Below are positions 36,632-46,326 of a stretch of DNA of 64,000 bases, one piece after another. The notes below the pieces were generated by a model. That model ran no database searches. It was not told the origin of the DNA and saw only the letters and a program-made list of their open reading frames with translations. The stretch is taken from positions 1,364,001 through 1,428,000 of the forward strand of contig OZ251571.1 in assembly GCA_965243565.1 (NCBI GenBank). Reading direction: 5' to 3'. A program made the position numbers and the translations under genes. The DNA comes from CBDEVH01 sp965243565 (GTDB lineage Bacteria; Pseudomonadota; Gammaproteobacteria; Tethybacterales; Persebacteraceae). Numbering within the stretch: position 1 is the stretch's first letter; each line of letters opens with the position of its first letter.

Positions 36632-37883
36632 ATTTATAATCGAGGGCGGTGTGCCATTGGTAGGAGTGGTTAAAATCAGTGGTGCAAAAAATGCCGCGCT
36701 GCCTATTCTTTTTTCAAGTTTACTCACGGATAAACCCAGTGACTATAAAAATATTCCTCAACTAAGGGATATTGACTCCACCATTGCCGTGTTATCCTAT
36801 TTAGGCGTTAAATGCGAACATAATCGCCAACGAATAACCCTCAGTCCATCGCAGTCTATTAATCATATTGCTCCATACGATTTAGTACGTACCATGCGCG
36901 CATCCATTTTGACTTTAGGTCCTCTACTGGCAAGATATGGTCGTGCTACTGTCTCATTACCGGGCGGATGTGCCATAGGATCTCGCCCTGTCGATATGCA
37001 TTTGGCAGGCTTAAAAAAATTGGGTGCAAAAATTCGCATAGAAGGCGGTTATATCCATGCCACTGCCAATCAATTACGCGGTACAACCATTAGCATGAAA
37101 AAACTATCGGTCACTTGCACCGAAAATTTACTCATGGCGGCAACACTCGCCAAAGGCGAGACCGTATTAAAAAATGCTGCATGTGAGCCCGAAATCATTA
37201 ATTTAATAGACTGCCTGAAAAGCATGGGAGCAAAAATTCAATGGCAAGGCAAACGTACTATTATTATTGAAGGAGTCGACGAATTATCAGGCACACAATT
37301 TAGCATCATGCCAGATCGTATCGAAACGGGTACCTACATAGCCGCAGTTGCTGCCTGTGGTGGAAAAATCACCATTAAAGATGGCCCCAAAGATGGATTA
37401 GATAATGTTATTAATGTATTTACAGAAGGCGGAGTCACTTTTCGTCATGACACCGATGATCTGCATATTAGTATGAAAGGACGTTTTCGGGCAACCAGCC
37501 TTCGTACCGCACCATATCCGGGATTCCCCACCGACCTACAAGCCCAATTAATGGCTGTCAATTGCACTGCCAACGGCACTTCAACCATCACTGAAACTAT
37601 TTTTGAAAATCGGTTTATGCATGTGGACGAACTCAACCGCATGGGAGCAGATATCAGTTGCGAAAAACGGGTTGCCACCATCAACGGACGTTCATCATTA
37701 ACCGGGGCTCCTGTTATGGCAACCGACTTACGTGCGTCAGCGTCACTGGTAATTGCAGCATTAAGTGCCAAAGGCACAACAGAAATTAATCGCATTTATC
37801 ATTTAGATCGAGGTTATGCCCACATGGAAAAAAAACTACGTCTATTGGGTGCATCGGTAAAACGTGTTCGGAGCAAGCAATGA
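36624..37883 (+). CDS. murA: UDP-GlcNAc 1-carboxyvinyltransferase MurA
   Basis: Enolpyruvyl transferase of 419 residues that commits UDP-GlcNAc to peptidoglycan, upstream of MurB (11.3 kb). The N-terminus ISGAKNAALPILF and the catalytic loop LPGGCAIGSRPVDMHL with Cys116 (the residue alkylated by fosfomycin) are intact, as are TGTYIAAVAACGG and PGFPTDLQAQLMA. Presence of the cysteine predicts a fosfomycin-sensitive enzyme. It overlaps ibaG and pdxJ. Confidence 0.97.
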   Translation: MDKFIIEGGVPLVGVVKISGAKNAALPILFSSLLTDKPSDYKNIPQLRDIDSTIAVLSYLGVKCEHNRQRITLSPSQSINHIAPYDLVRTMRASILTLGPLLARYGRATVSLPGGCAIGSRPVDMHLAGLKKLGAKIRIEGGYIHATANQLRGTTISMKKLSVTCTENLLMAATLAKGETVLKNAACEPEIINLIDCLKSMGAKIQWQGKRTIIIEGVDELSGTQFSIMPDRIETGTYIAAVAACGGKITIKDGPKDGLDNVINVFTEGGVTFRHDTDDLHISMKGRFRATSLRTAPYPGFPTDLQAQLMAVNCTANGTSTITETIFENRFMHVDELNRMGADISCEKRVATINGRSSLTGAPVMATDLRASASLVIAALSAKGTTEINRIYHLDRGYAHMEKKLRLLGASVKRVRSKQ

Positions 37884-38569
37884 AACTAGGGGTTAATATA
37901 GACCACATTGCCACTATTCGCCAAGCAAGACATACGCCCTACCCCAATATTGTCGAAGCGGCAATATTGGCAGAAAAAGGCGGAGCCGACTATATTACAG
38001 TGCATCTGCGTGAAGACAGACGTCACATCATCGATGATGATTTACCAAAATTAATGCAAGCGTTATCTACTCCTTTAAACCTAGAAATTGCCGCAACCGC
38101 AGAAATGCAACAAATCATATTACAATTGCACCCTCCTAAAATCTGCGTAGTACCTGAAAAACGTGCCGAACTAACGACCGAAGGCGGATTAGACGTGGTA
38201 AAAAATAAAGAAACACTCAGTGCTTTTTGCGCCCCCATTATGCAAGCTGGCATAGAAATTTCTTTTTTTATCGATCCTTACGAAAAACAAATTGAAGCAG
38301 CCAATGCTGTTGGCGTTCCAGCCATTGAACTACACACAGGTCAGTACGCCATTGATGGCAATACCACTACCATTGAAAATGCCATTAAAATAGCCGATAA
38401 ATTTGCATTAAAAACCAATGCAGGGCATGGCTTAACGCTAGACAATGTAGCAAAAATTGCTTGTTTGCCCATTGATGAACTACACATCGGACATTCTATT
38501 ATCTCACGTGCTTTATTTGTTGGCTTACAACAAGCAGTGGTAGAAATGCGAGACGCAATCAAGATATGA
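37880..38569 (+). CDS. pdxJ: Pyridoxine 5'-phosphate synthase PdxJ
   Basis: TIM-barrel enzyme of 229 residues making pyridoxine 5'-phosphate in the DXP-dependent vitamin B6 pathway. LGVNIDHIATIRQARHTPYP at the N-terminus, ADYITVHLREDRRHI, and ELHIGHSIISRALFVG near the C-terminus are diagnostic. The 5'-phosphate product is oxidised by PdxH, encoded at 55.5 kb. The pdxJ-acpS-nagZ order with ATGA overlaps is common in Betaproteobacteria. Confidence 0.96.
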   Translation: MKLGVNIDHIATIRQARHTPYPNIVEAAILAEKGGADYITVHLREDRRHIIDDDLPKLMQALSTPLNLEIAATAEMQQIILQLHPPKICVVPEKRAELTTEGGLDVVKNKETLSAFCAPIMQAGIEISFFIDPYEKQIEAANAVGVPAIELHTGQYAIDGNTTTIENAIKIADKFALKTNAGHGLTLDNVAKIACLPIDELHIGHSIISRALFVGLQQAVVEMRDAIKI

Positions 38570-38940
38570 TTATTGGCATTGGCAATGATTTAATCGATAT
38601 TAATCGAGTCCAAAACGCCTTGGTTCGTTTTCCCACGCGTTTTCCAAGCAAAGTTTTGTCACCATTTGAAAATCAAGCCATGCCTAATAAACAGGCATCG
38701 CACTACATAGCCGGTCGTTGGGCCGCAAAAGAAGCCATTGGCAAAGCACTGGGAACAGGAATGCGTGCGCCCTGCACTTGGCAAAACATAACGGTTAAAA
38801 ACAATGCGATGGGCAAACCTTATTTTATTTTTGCGTCGTCCATTACCACGCTACTAGAAAAAAAAGGCATTCGTCATTGTCATTTAAGTATTAGCCATGA
38901 CGTTTCATACGCACTAGCAACCGTGATTCTCGAACAATGA
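38566..38940 (+). CDS. acpS: Holo-[acyl-carrier-protein] synthase AcpS
   Basis: Phosphopantetheinyl transferase of 124 residues that activates acyl carrier protein using coenzyme A. The N-terminal GIGNDLIDINRV supplies the magnesium-binding aspartate, RWAAKEAIGKALGTG the glutamate and lysine, and the C-terminal HLSISHDVSYALATVIL closes the fold. Joined to pdxJ and nagZ by ATGA overlaps. Confidence 0.95.
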   Translation: MIIGIGNDLIDINRVQNALVRFPTRFPSKVLSPFENQAMPNKQASHYIAGRWAAKEAIGKALGTGMRAPCTWQNITVKNNAMGKPYFIFASSITTLLEKKGIRHCHLSISHDVSYALATVILEQ

Positions 38941-39956
38941 GTGCCCGCTTGATGATTGCCATAGAAGGCAATACATCGCTCTGTCTAATTGATATTAAGC
39001 GATTGCAAAATCCGATTATTGGTGGCGTTATACTATTTGCACGTAATTTTAGCGATGGACAACAATTACGCCAATTGACCAGTAGCATTAGACGCCATGC
39101 CAACCGTCCTATACTGATTGCGGTTGATCAAGAAGGCGGACGTGTTCAACGTTTTTGTGACAATGGTTTTACAGCTCTGCCTGCCATGCAGGATATAGCC
39201 GATTACCCCCAAGCAACAAAAGTAGCCGAAGCCACTGGTATTGTACTCGCCGCAGAATTACTAAGTCATGGGATTGATTTTTCATTTACTCCCGTGTTAG
39301 ATATCAATTATGGTCATTCCACGATTATCGGCACACGCTCCTTTTCCTCTGACCCTCATACAGTGGCAAAAATAGCGCTTTGCCTAATGCAAGGACTCAA
39401 GCAAGCGGGTATGGCGGCCTGTGGTAAGCACTTTCCCGGACATGGCTATGTCACCGCTGATTCACATCTGGAACTACCCATTGATACACGCGATGCTTCA
39501 ATCATATGGCAAAACGATTTAATTCCATTTCAAGCATTTATAGAGGCGAAGGGCGACTTACTCATGACTGCTCATATTGTTTATCAGGCAGTCGATGAAC
39601 AAGCCGCCACCTTTTCATCGGTTTGGCTTAAAACCGTGCTCCGTCAGGAACTAGGCTATACTGGCCAGATTGTTTGTGATGACCTATCAATGGAAGGAGC
39701 AAAATCCATCGGTGATTGTGATCAACGCATTAAAAAAGCATCGATGGCAGGTTGTGATTTATTTTTAGCCTGTCAACCGCCCGATATTGCCGATACCATA
39801 CAAGCAGTACAGCAACTCGATGACAATCAAGAACACCAACAATGGACAAGCCTTTGTCAACGCCATACACGCATAGGAATCGGTGATGCGATATACCGCG
39901 AGGCAAAAACAACTCTCTTACAATTTCAATCACATGTCTCGTCGCCAAAAAATTAA
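38937..39956 (+). CDS. nagZ: Beta-N-acetylhexosaminidase NagZ
   Basis: Cytoplasmic glycoside hydrolase family 3 enzyme of 339 residues that removes GlcNAc from anhydro-muropeptides during cell wall recycling. VDQEGGRVQRF, the catalytic loop KHFPGHGYVTADSH with its Asp-His pair, and the nucleophile segment VCDDLSMEGAKSI are present. It shows that the cell recycles peptidoglycan. The last 23 bases overlap the start of rlmE. Confidence 0.95.
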   Translation: MSARLMIAIEGNTSLCLIDIKRLQNPIIGGVILFARNFSDGQQLRQLTSSIRRHANRPILIAVDQEGGRVQRFCDNGFTALPAMQDIADYPQATKVAEATGIVLAAELLSHGIDFSFTPVLDINYGHSTIIGTRSFSSDPHTVAKIALCLMQGLKQAGMAACGKHFPGHGYVTADSHLELPIDTRDASIIWQNDLIPFQAFIEAKGDLLMTAHIVYQAVDEQAATFSSVWLKTVLRQELGYTGQIVCDDLSMEGAKSIGDCDQRIKKASMAGCDLFLACQPPDIADTIQAVQQLDDNQEHQQWTSLCQRHTRIGIGDAIYREAKTTLLQFQSHVSSPKN

Positions 39957-40566
39957 ATCAGCCAATTGGAGGCGACAACAAGAGAACGACCCTCATGTAA
40001 AAAACTCTAGACAAGAAGGCTATCGCTCTCGTGCGGTATATAAATTATTAGAAATCGACAAACAATACCAACTGCTTAACCATTGCCATAACATTGTTGA
40101 CTTGGGTAGCGCACCTGGCAGCTGGTCTCAGCTGTTTGCTGCCAAACGTCAAACCAGCCATACGATTGTTGCCGTCGATCTGCTCCCCATGTTGCCCATT
40201 AAAAATGTAACTTTCATTCAGGGTAATTTTTGCGACGAATCAATCAAACAATCGATTCTTGCACAGTTTAATGGCCCCATTGATATCATTGCTTCAGACA
40301 TTGCTCCCAATTTAACTGGTATTGGGGACAGTGATAGCGAACGAATTTTTGAACTCAACCAAATGGTTATTCAATTTGCCGCCACGCATTTAACAGCAGG
40401 TGGACATTTACTGTTTAAAAGTTTTGATAACGAGCACAGCCAAACTTTGCGTCAGCAGTTAAAACAAGATTACACCACTTTAAAAATCATTCGTCCTAAA
40501 GCCATCCGCTCCGCCTCTTCAGAGTTTTATGTTTATGCCAAAGGCATGAAAGAAAAAACACAATAA
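39934..40566 (+). CDS. rlmE: 23S rRNA (uridine2552-2'-O)-methyltransferase RlmE
   Basis: FtsJ/RrmJ-type methyltransferase of 210 residues that modifies U2552 in the ribosomal A loop. The KDKE catalytic set is visible: the lysine in GYRSRAVYKLLEI, aspartate in IIASDIAPNLTG, lysine in HLLFKSFD and a glutamate near SSEFYVYA. The AdoMet loop is VDLGSAPGSWSQ. The frame is open to 39883, but the ATG at 39934 fits the family N-terminus. It is the last gene before a terminator. Confidence 0.94.
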   Translation: MSRRQKIKSANWRRQQENDPHVKNSRQEGYRSRAVYKLLEIDKQYQLLNHCHNIVDLGSAPGSWSQLFAAKRQTSHTIVAVDLLPMLPIKNVTFIQGNFCDESIKQSILAQFNGPIDIIASDIAPNLTGIGDSDSERIFELNQMVIQFAATHLTAGGHLLFKSFDNEHSQTLRQQLKQDYTTLKIIRPKAIRSASSEFYVYAKGMKEKTQ

Positions 40567-40589
40567 TAGCATTTTATAGATTATCTATC

Positions 40590-40611
40590 AGCACCAAAAG
40601 GGTGTTTTTTT
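40590..40611 (+). terminator. Rho-independent terminator after rlmE
   Basis: AGCACC-AAAAG-GGTGTT, a 6-bp stem with one G.T pair, running into seven T (40605-40611). It ends the ibaG-rlmE operon 24 bases past the rlmE stop. TTGACA at 40610-40615 directly follows and may belong to a pgk promoter. Confidence 0.6.
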
Positions 40612-40641
40612 GACAACCCTATAATCTTCAGACATGATAAT
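40610..40641 (+). promoter_or_regulatory. Candidate pgk promoter
   Basis: TTGACA at 40610-40615 is a perfect -35 hexamer. Possible -10 hexamers are CATGAT (40633-40638, 17-base spacer) or GATAAT (40636-40641, 20-base spacer), neither ideal. It lies 60-90 bases before pgk in a 134-base gap between two transcription units. Confidence 0.35.
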
Positions 40642-40700
40642 AATTTTACAATGTTAGAATTAACCTTTAGTAAATTCTTTTACTCATTATCAAAAAATCA

Positions 40701-41843
40701 ATGCGCACTCTATCTTACATAAATTGGAAAAATAAAATCGCTGTACTGCGTACTGATTTAAATGCTCCACTCAATAATAATACTATAACAGATACTTCTC
40801 GCATTATTGCAGCGGTGCCAACCATTAAAACAATACTGAATAATGGCGGAAGTGTGGTCGTGCTTTCTCATCTTGGTCGTCCAGAAGAAGGCATTTATAA
40901 TGCTGATTTATCGACATCACTTTTGACCGAAGCATTGGCAGATGCCCTACAACATCCTGTCCAATTTTATGCCAATTTCCCCAGTAATCCCATCGCAGCA
41001 GGGCAAGTCGCTTTATTAGAAAATACCCGTTTTAACAAAGGTGAAAAAAAGTGTGACCCCGCATTGAGTCAACAGTACGCAACGCTAGGTGATGTTTTTG
41101 TCATGGACGCTTTTGCCAGTGCCCATCGAACTGAAGCATCTGTTACCGGTATTGCCAGCTATTTACCCAGCTGTGCCGGACAATTACTCATCGATGAAAT
41201 TACCGCCTTAAATAAAATTAGCAGGCACATTAACAGACCTTTTGTGGGTGTATTTGGCGGTGCAAAAATATCCACCAAATTGGATGTTCTCAACGCCATG
41301 GGCAAAATTTGCGACACTCTCATTGTAGGTGGTGGTATTGCCAATACGCTACTAGCCGCTCAAGGGCATAAGGTAAGCCGGTCATTGGTCCAATTTGATA
41401 TGCTAGAAAACGCCAAAACTTTGTTGCAAAATATCGGACAAAAAATCATCCTACCAACGGATGTCATTGTCGCAGATAACCCTAATGCCGAGGAAGGGCA
41501 AAATCGAATGTTGCTGGACATCAAAGATAACGACATGATTTTAGATATTGGTATAGATAGCGCAATGCAATGTCAACGTTTACTTTTATCTGCTCAAACC
41601 GTATTATGGAATGGACCAGTGGGTCTATTCGAAAACCCACCTTTTGCCAATGGCACGCAAATCATTGCCAATACCATTGCCCAATCATCGGCTTTTTCAG
41701 TCATCGGCGGTGGTGATACTATTGCTGCTTGTAATCAATTTAATGTGACCAACAGCATATCCTATGTATCCACCGGCGGTGGTGCATTACTTGACTATCT
41801 AGCCAATGGCGATTTACCCGGACTGTCTGCCCTTTATGTCTAA
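40701..41843 (+). CDS. pgk: Phosphoglycerate kinase
   Basis: Glycolytic kinase of 380 residues interconverting 1,3-bisphosphoglycerate and 3-phosphoglycerate with ATP formation. The N-terminal substrate segment LRTDLNAPL, SHLGRPEEG, FGGAKISTKLDVL, the nucleotide domain GPVGLFENPPF and GGGDTIAACNQF are all present. It has its own promoter region and is followed by ftsK with an 8-base overlap; the link to ftsK appears to be one of transcription only. Confidence 0.96.
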   Translation: MRTLSYINWKNKIAVLRTDLNAPLNNNTITDTSRIIAAVPTIKTILNNGGSVVVLSHLGRPEEGIYNADLSTSLLTEALADALQHPVQFYANFPSNPIAAGQVALLENTRFNKGEKKCDPALSQQYATLGDVFVMDAFASAHRTEASVTGIASYLPSCAGQLLIDEITALNKISRHINRPFVGVFGGAKISTKLDVLNAMGKICDTLIVGGGIANTLLAAQGHKVSRSLVQFDMLENAKTLLQNIGQKIILPTDVIVADNPNAEEGQNRMLLDIKDNDMILDIGIDSAMQCQRLLLSAQTVLWNGPVGLFENPPFANGTQIIANTIAQSSAFSVIGGGDTIAACNQFNVTNSISYVSTGGGALLDYLANGDLPGLSALYV

Positions 41844-44103
41844 CTATCGCCGTACATTATTACAAGAAGGGTGTGCCATTGTTGGCTGCTTTGCCATTTT
41901 ATTTTTGCTGTTAATTCTCATAACTTACAGCCCAATGGATCCCGCATTTGCAAAAACAACCAAGGTCGAAGCAATTAATAATATTGGCGGTATATTTGGT
42001 GCTTATACATCAAGCTCGCTTTTTGAACTATTCGGGCGCAGTGCTTATCTGCTGTGTATTATTTTCTTTTTATTAGGTCAGCACTTAATTTTTAAATTGC
42101 CTTTTAAAAACTCCGATTATGAGTTAAGTATTGCGTGGATTATAGTTGGTGCATTGATGTTCATGATATCTGCATCTTCATTAGAATACCTACGATTTCA
42201 CCATAACGACAACCTACCGGCAGGGGCTGGAGGTTTAGTTGGTAAGATAGTGTCTTCCGTTACCATAGATTTTTTAGGCATATTTGGCGCTTCTTTGTTC
42301 TATATTTCCGTTTTAATATTCAGTATTAGTTTAACCGCTGGAATGTCGTGGTTTTTATTTTTTGAAGCCATCGGCGCACGAACCGAATCCTTATTTTTGT
42401 GGTTAAAAAATATCATTTCTGATAAGCAATATAAACGAAAACAAGCAAAACATCTTGTAAAATCTATTATTAAAAACAAGGCAGTAGTGTCTCAAAGTAA
42501 ACTGCGTGAAATCACAAAAAAACCGTCTCTCATTTCACAGCAAGCAAAGAAATCTTCACAAGTCAAGACACCCTCACCGTCTAAATCTGTTAGTACATCC
42601 AATGATTTAAACACCCCAATCCCAATCCCCCAGCCTACAGAAGAATCACCACCAACAATCAATAATGACAGCAAACCCACACTGGAGTTATTGGATACAC
42701 CCAATACCTCCATTCAATTTTCAGAACAAGAATTACATGAAACAGCAATTCTTATCGAAAAAACACTGGCTAGTTTTAATGTAGCGGTAAAGATCATGGC
42801 TGTATTGCCTGGACCGGTTGTCACGCGTTATGATTTACAGCCCGCAACAGGCGTAAAAGGATCACAAATTGTTAATTTGGCACGCGACTTAGCCCGAACC
42901 TTGTCTGTTAGTGCAATACGGGTGCTAGAGACCATACACGGCACCAAGCATATCGGATTAGAATTACCCAACAAAAATCAGTCTATGATCACATTATCAG
43001 AAATTTTATCTTCTGATAATTTTCAATCCTCTAATGTTGATCTACCCATTGCATTGGGGAAAACCGCATCCGGCGAAGTTGCCATTGTTGATTTACGAAG
43101 CATGCCTCATTTATTAGTGGCAGGTTCAACAGGATCAGGAAAATCTGTTTTTATTAATTCCACTATACTAAGTCTTTTATACGCCAAATCACCTGATGAT
43201 ATTCGCTTTTTACTCATTGATCCAAAAATGTTAGAGTTATCTACTTATGCCAATATTCCACATTTACTAGCACCTGTTATTACCGATATGACGCTGGCAC
43301 CCACTGCTTTAAATTGGGCAGTCGAAGAAATGGAAAGACGCTATAGAAAAATAGCAGCCGCTGGCGTGAGAAGCATTATTTCCTACAACCAAGCCATTAA
43401 AGACAATAATATTGAAATTAATGAAAGCGACCCAATAGACCATCAACACTTGCCTTATATCGTTATTATCATCGATGAATTAGCCGACTTAATGATGGTT
43501 TCTGGCAAAGCCATTGAAATGTCTATTAGCCGTTTGGCACAAAAAGCACGTGCTGCTGGTATTCACATGATACTCGCCACACAACGCCCCTCGGTTGATG
43601 TTATTACTGGACTTATTAAAGCCAACGTCCCATCACGGCTTTCGTTTCAAGTTGCCTCTAAAATCGACTCACGTACTATTCTCGATCAAATGGGTGCCGA
43701 ATCATTGCTTGGAAAAGGCGACATGCTATTTTTACCCCCCGGACAAGGCAATCCTTTGCGTGCTCACGGTGCTTTTGTGAAAGACCAAGAGGTTCATCGA
43801 GTCGTTGATTACATTCATAAAAATTCACCCGCAGTAGACTATCTAACTGAATTTAATGAAGTAAACAACTCCTTTGCCCTCACCAGTACCAATGAAGCAA
43901 AAGGAGAACGTGATCCTTTATATGACCAAGCCATTGCCTATGTCCTAGAAGCAAAGCGCCCTTCTATATCTTTTGTGCAACGCAAGTTATCGGTTGGTTA
44001 TAATCGTGCCGCTCGTATCATAGAATCGATGGAAGAAGCCTCGCTAATTACGTCACCCAATCAGCAAGGCATACGAAAAATCATTGTCCGAACAACAGAT
44101 TAA
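41836..44103 (+). CDS. ftsK: DNA translocase FtsK
   Basis: Septal DNA pump of about 755 residues. Four N-terminal transmembrane helices occupy about residues 12-180; a polar, proline- and serine-rich linker (about 210-300) is much shorter than in E. coli. The motor domain follows, with Walker A AGSTGSGKS near 428 and Walker B VIIIDELADLMM. The C-terminal winged-helix gamma domain (YDQAIAYVLEAKRPSISFVQRKLSVG) reads KOPS sites, with an arginine- and alanine-containing recognition helix. It clears dimeric chromosomes at division. The frame is open to 41806; the ATG at 41836 is favoured. Confidence 0.95.
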   Translation: MSNYRRTLLQEGCAIVGCFAILFLLLILITYSPMDPAFAKTTKVEAINNIGGIFGAYTSSSLFELFGRSAYLLCIIFFLLGQHLIFKLPFKNSDYELSIAWIIVGALMFMISASSLEYLRFHHNDNLPAGAGGLVGKIVSSVTIDFLGIFGASLFYISVLIFSISLTAGMSWFLFFEAIGARTESLFLWLKNIISDKQYKRKQAKHLVKSIIKNKAVVSQSKLREITKKPSLISQQAKKSSQVKTPSPSKSVSTSNDLNTPIPIPQPTEESPPTINNDSKPTLELLDTPNTSIQFSEQELHETAILIEKTLASFNVAVKIMAVLPGPVVTRYDLQPATGVKGSQIVNLARDLARTLSVSAIRVLETIHGTKHIGLELPNKNQSMITLSEILSSDNFQSSNVDLPIALGKTASGEVAIVDLRSMPHLLVAGSTGSGKSVFINSTILSLLYAKSPDDIRFLLIDPKMLELSTYANIPHLLAPVITDMTLAPTALNWAVEEMERRYRKIAAAGVRSIISYNQAIKDNNIEINESDPIDHQHLPYIVIIIDELADLMMVSGKAIEMSISRLAQKARAAGIHMILATQRPSVDVITGLIKANVPSRLSFQVASKIDSRTILDQMGAESLLGKGDMLFLPPGQGNPLRAHGAFVKDQEVHRVVDYIHKNSPAVDYLTEFNEVNNSFALTSTNEAKGERDPLYDQAIAYVLEAKRPSISFVQRKLSVGYNRAARIIESMEEASLITSPNQQGIRKIIVRTTD

Positions 44104-44136
44104 TACTATACTGTAAAAACAAGGTAAAATTGTACT

Positions 44137-45111
44137 ATGCGAACCAATGCCATTGTTATTCATGAAAACGGTAGCCCAGACATCATGCACTGGAAAGAAG
44201 TCGATGTCCCCGCTGTAAAAGCCAATCAAGTATTGGTACGCGTGGTTGCCGCAGGCCTTAATTATATTGATATTTATCACCGTACTGGTTTGTACCCCGT
44301 ACCATTACCAACAATTTTAGGACTAGAAGGCGCTGGCATCGTAGAAGAAGTCGGCAGCGATGTTGACACCATAAAAGTCGGTGATAAAGTAGGTTATTGT
44401 GTTGCTGGCTTAGGTGCCTATGCAAATTATCGCGTGATTAATGCCAACCAGTTAATCCCCTTACCTAAAAACATTTCGCCCGAAATTGCCGCAGCCATAC
44501 TACTCAAAGGCATGACAACTGAATATCTTATTCGGCGTACTTACCCCGTAACAAAAGACAGTGTGGTGTTATTTCACGCTGCTGCTGGTGGCGTTGGTTT
44601 AATAGCGTGCCAATGGCTTCACAATTTAGGAGCGACTATTATCGGCACCGTCGGCAATGAACAAAAAGCAGAATTAGCACAAGAAAATGGTTGTACGCAT
44701 ACCATTTTGTACGACCAAGAAGACCTTCCTGCACGCGTTGCCAAACTAACTGATGGCAAAGGCGTTGATGTTGTCTATGATTCTGTTGGCAAATCAACCT
44801 TCATGTCATCAATAAAATCGCTCAAACCGCGCGGTTATTTTGTCTCTTTTGGCAATGCATCAGGCCCTGTCCCAGCTTTTGCACCATCACTACTGGCAGA
44901 GCACGGCGGATTGTTTTTTACCCGACCATCGCTCATGAATTATTGTGCCACCCAGGTCGAAATGATTGCCAGCGCCAATGCTCTATTTTTTTCTATGAAT
45001 CAAGGGTTAAAAGCCCATATTAAGCACCATTTTGACTTAAAAGACGCTGCTGCTGCCCATCGCCAACTCGAAAACCGTCAAACCACTGGTTCTACCATTT
45101 TATTAACCTGA
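44137..45111 (+). CDS. Quinone oxidoreductase (zeta-crystallin-like)
   Basis: Medium-chain dehydrogenase/reductase of 324 residues without zinc-ligand cysteines. GLNYIDIYHRTGLYP, GLEGAGIVEEVG and the NADPH-binding HAAAGGVGLIACQWL match the QorA group, which reduces quinones by one electron using NADPH. It is preceded by an AAGGTA ribosome binding site and lies 33 bases after ftsK and 18 bases before the aminotransferase. Its physiological substrate is not evident. Confidence 0.88.
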   Translation: MRTNAIVIHENGSPDIMHWKEVDVPAVKANQVLVRVVAAGLNYIDIYHRTGLYPVPLPTILGLEGAGIVEEVGSDVDTIKVGDKVGYCVAGLGAYANYRVINANQLIPLPKNISPEIAAAILLKGMTTEYLIRRTYPVTKDSVVLFHAAAGGVGLIACQWLHNLGATIIGTVGNEQKAELAQENGCTHTILYDQEDLPARVAKLTDGKGVDVVYDSVGKSTFMSSIKSLKPRGYFVSFGNASGPVPAFAPSLLAEHGGLFFTRPSLMNYCATQVEMIASANALFFSMNQGLKAHIKHHFDLKDAAAAHRQLENRQTTGSTILLT

Positions 45112-45129
45112 CTTCTATCCATTAAAAAA

Positions 45130-46326
45130 ATGACCACACTTGCCCATCGTCTCAATAAAATTAAATCTTCCCCCACCATCGCCGTTTCAACTCGCGCTCA
45201 AGAACTTAAAGCAGAAGGTCGTGATGTGATTAATTTAGCGTCAGGCGAACCTGACTTTAATACCCCAGAACATATCGGATTAGCCGCTAAAAACGCCATT
45301 GACAATGGCGAAACTAGATATACTGCCGTCAACGGCACGCCTGCCTTAAAACAAGCGATTGTCGGAAAATTTAACAAAGACAATTCTTTGAACTACTCAA
45401 CCAATCAGATTATTGTATCAACCGGTGCCAAACAATGCCTGATGAATGCATTACTAGCCATACTCAATGTTAATGATGAGGTTATTATTCCTATCCCTTA
45501 TTGGACATCATACCCTGATATGGTATTACTTGCTGACGCTAAACCTGTGACTGTAATGTCCAAAGACAATTATAAAATGACAGCAAGTCAATTGGCTGCC
45601 GCAATCACACCAAAAACAAAAATTATTTTATTAAACAGTCCTTCCAACCCATCAGGGACCATTTACGATGCGGATGATTTAAAAGCATTGTCTCAAATCA
45701 TTACTGAAAAAGCCCCCAATGCTTGGGTAATTTGTGATGATATTTACGAACATCTCCGTTACGAAGGGCGATCTTTTCAGTCCATCGTTAATGTTTGTCC
45801 CGAACTTTATGACCGCACTCTGATAATCAACGGTGTGTCAAAGGCTTATGCCATGACCGGGTGGCGTATAGGTTATGCGGCAGGTCCGCAATATCTCATC
45901 AAAGCAATGACTAAAATACAATCACAAAGCACTTCTAACCCTACTTCCATTGCGCAAGCAGCGGCAGTAGCGGCTTTAAATACCGGCACCGACTGCATTG
46001 CCCCCATGTTACAGGCATTTGATCGAAGGCGTCAGTTTGTTACAGACGCCCTCAACGCTATAGATGGCATTAGTTGCCGCTGTATCGAAGGCGCGTTTTA
46101 CGCCTTTGCCAACGCCAATGACGCCATACAAAAATTAGCAAATCAAGGAAAAATTAGCAGTGTTTCTGACATTGCTTTTTGTGACTATTTACTCGAAGAA
46201 GCAGAGGTAGCCACAGTTCCAGGTTCAGCATTTGGCTGTGCTAATTATTTTCGTATCTCTTTTGCCACCTCTGATGATCTTTTAAAAAAGGCTTTACAAC
46301 GCATTCATGCGGTGTTGTCTGACTAA
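45130..46326 (+). CDS. Class I aminotransferase, probably aspartate aminotransferase (type Ib)
   Basis: PLP-dependent enzyme of 398 residues. INLASGEPDFNTPEHI and ETRYTAVNGTPALKQAI near the N-terminus, the LNSPSNPSGT loop, and NGVSKAYAMTGWRIGYAAG with the PLP lysine match the prokaryotic aspartate aminotransferase subgroup Ib of Thermus and rhizobia, instead of E. coli AspC. Some members also accept prephenate. Its stop overlaps the stop of convergent lpxD by 4 bases, leaving no room for a terminator between them. Confidence 0.88.
   Translation: MTTLAHRLNKIKSSPTIAVSTRAQELKAEGRDVINLASGEPDFNTPEHIGLAAKNAIDNGETRYTAVNGTPALKQAIVGKFNKDNSLNYSTNQIIVSTGAKQCLMNALLAILNVNDEVIIPIPYWTSYPDMVLLADAKPVTVMSKDNYKMTASQLAAAITPKTKIILLNSPSNPSGTIYDADDLKALSQIITEKAPNAWVICDDIYEHLRYEGRSFQSIVNVCPELYDRTLIINGVSKAYAMTGWRIGYAAGPQYLIKAMTKIQSQSTSNPTSIAQAAAVAALNTGTDCIAPMLQAFDRRRQFVTDALNAIDGISCRCIEGAFYAFANANDAIQKLANQGKISSVSDIAFCDYLLEEAEVATVPGSAFGCANYFRISFATSDDLLKKALQRIHAVLSD

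Noticed and set aside
39883..39934. The longer N-terminus for RlmE and similar upstream extensions of ftsL, murG, moaA, yoaA and ftsK
   Set aside because: The extra residues overlap the preceding genes deeply and do not match family N-termini; better placed starts exist downstream.
40620..40625. Perfect TATAAT as the pgk -10 box
   Set aside because: The TTGACA hexamer is only 4 bases upstream, and no -35-like hexamer occurs about 17 bases before it.
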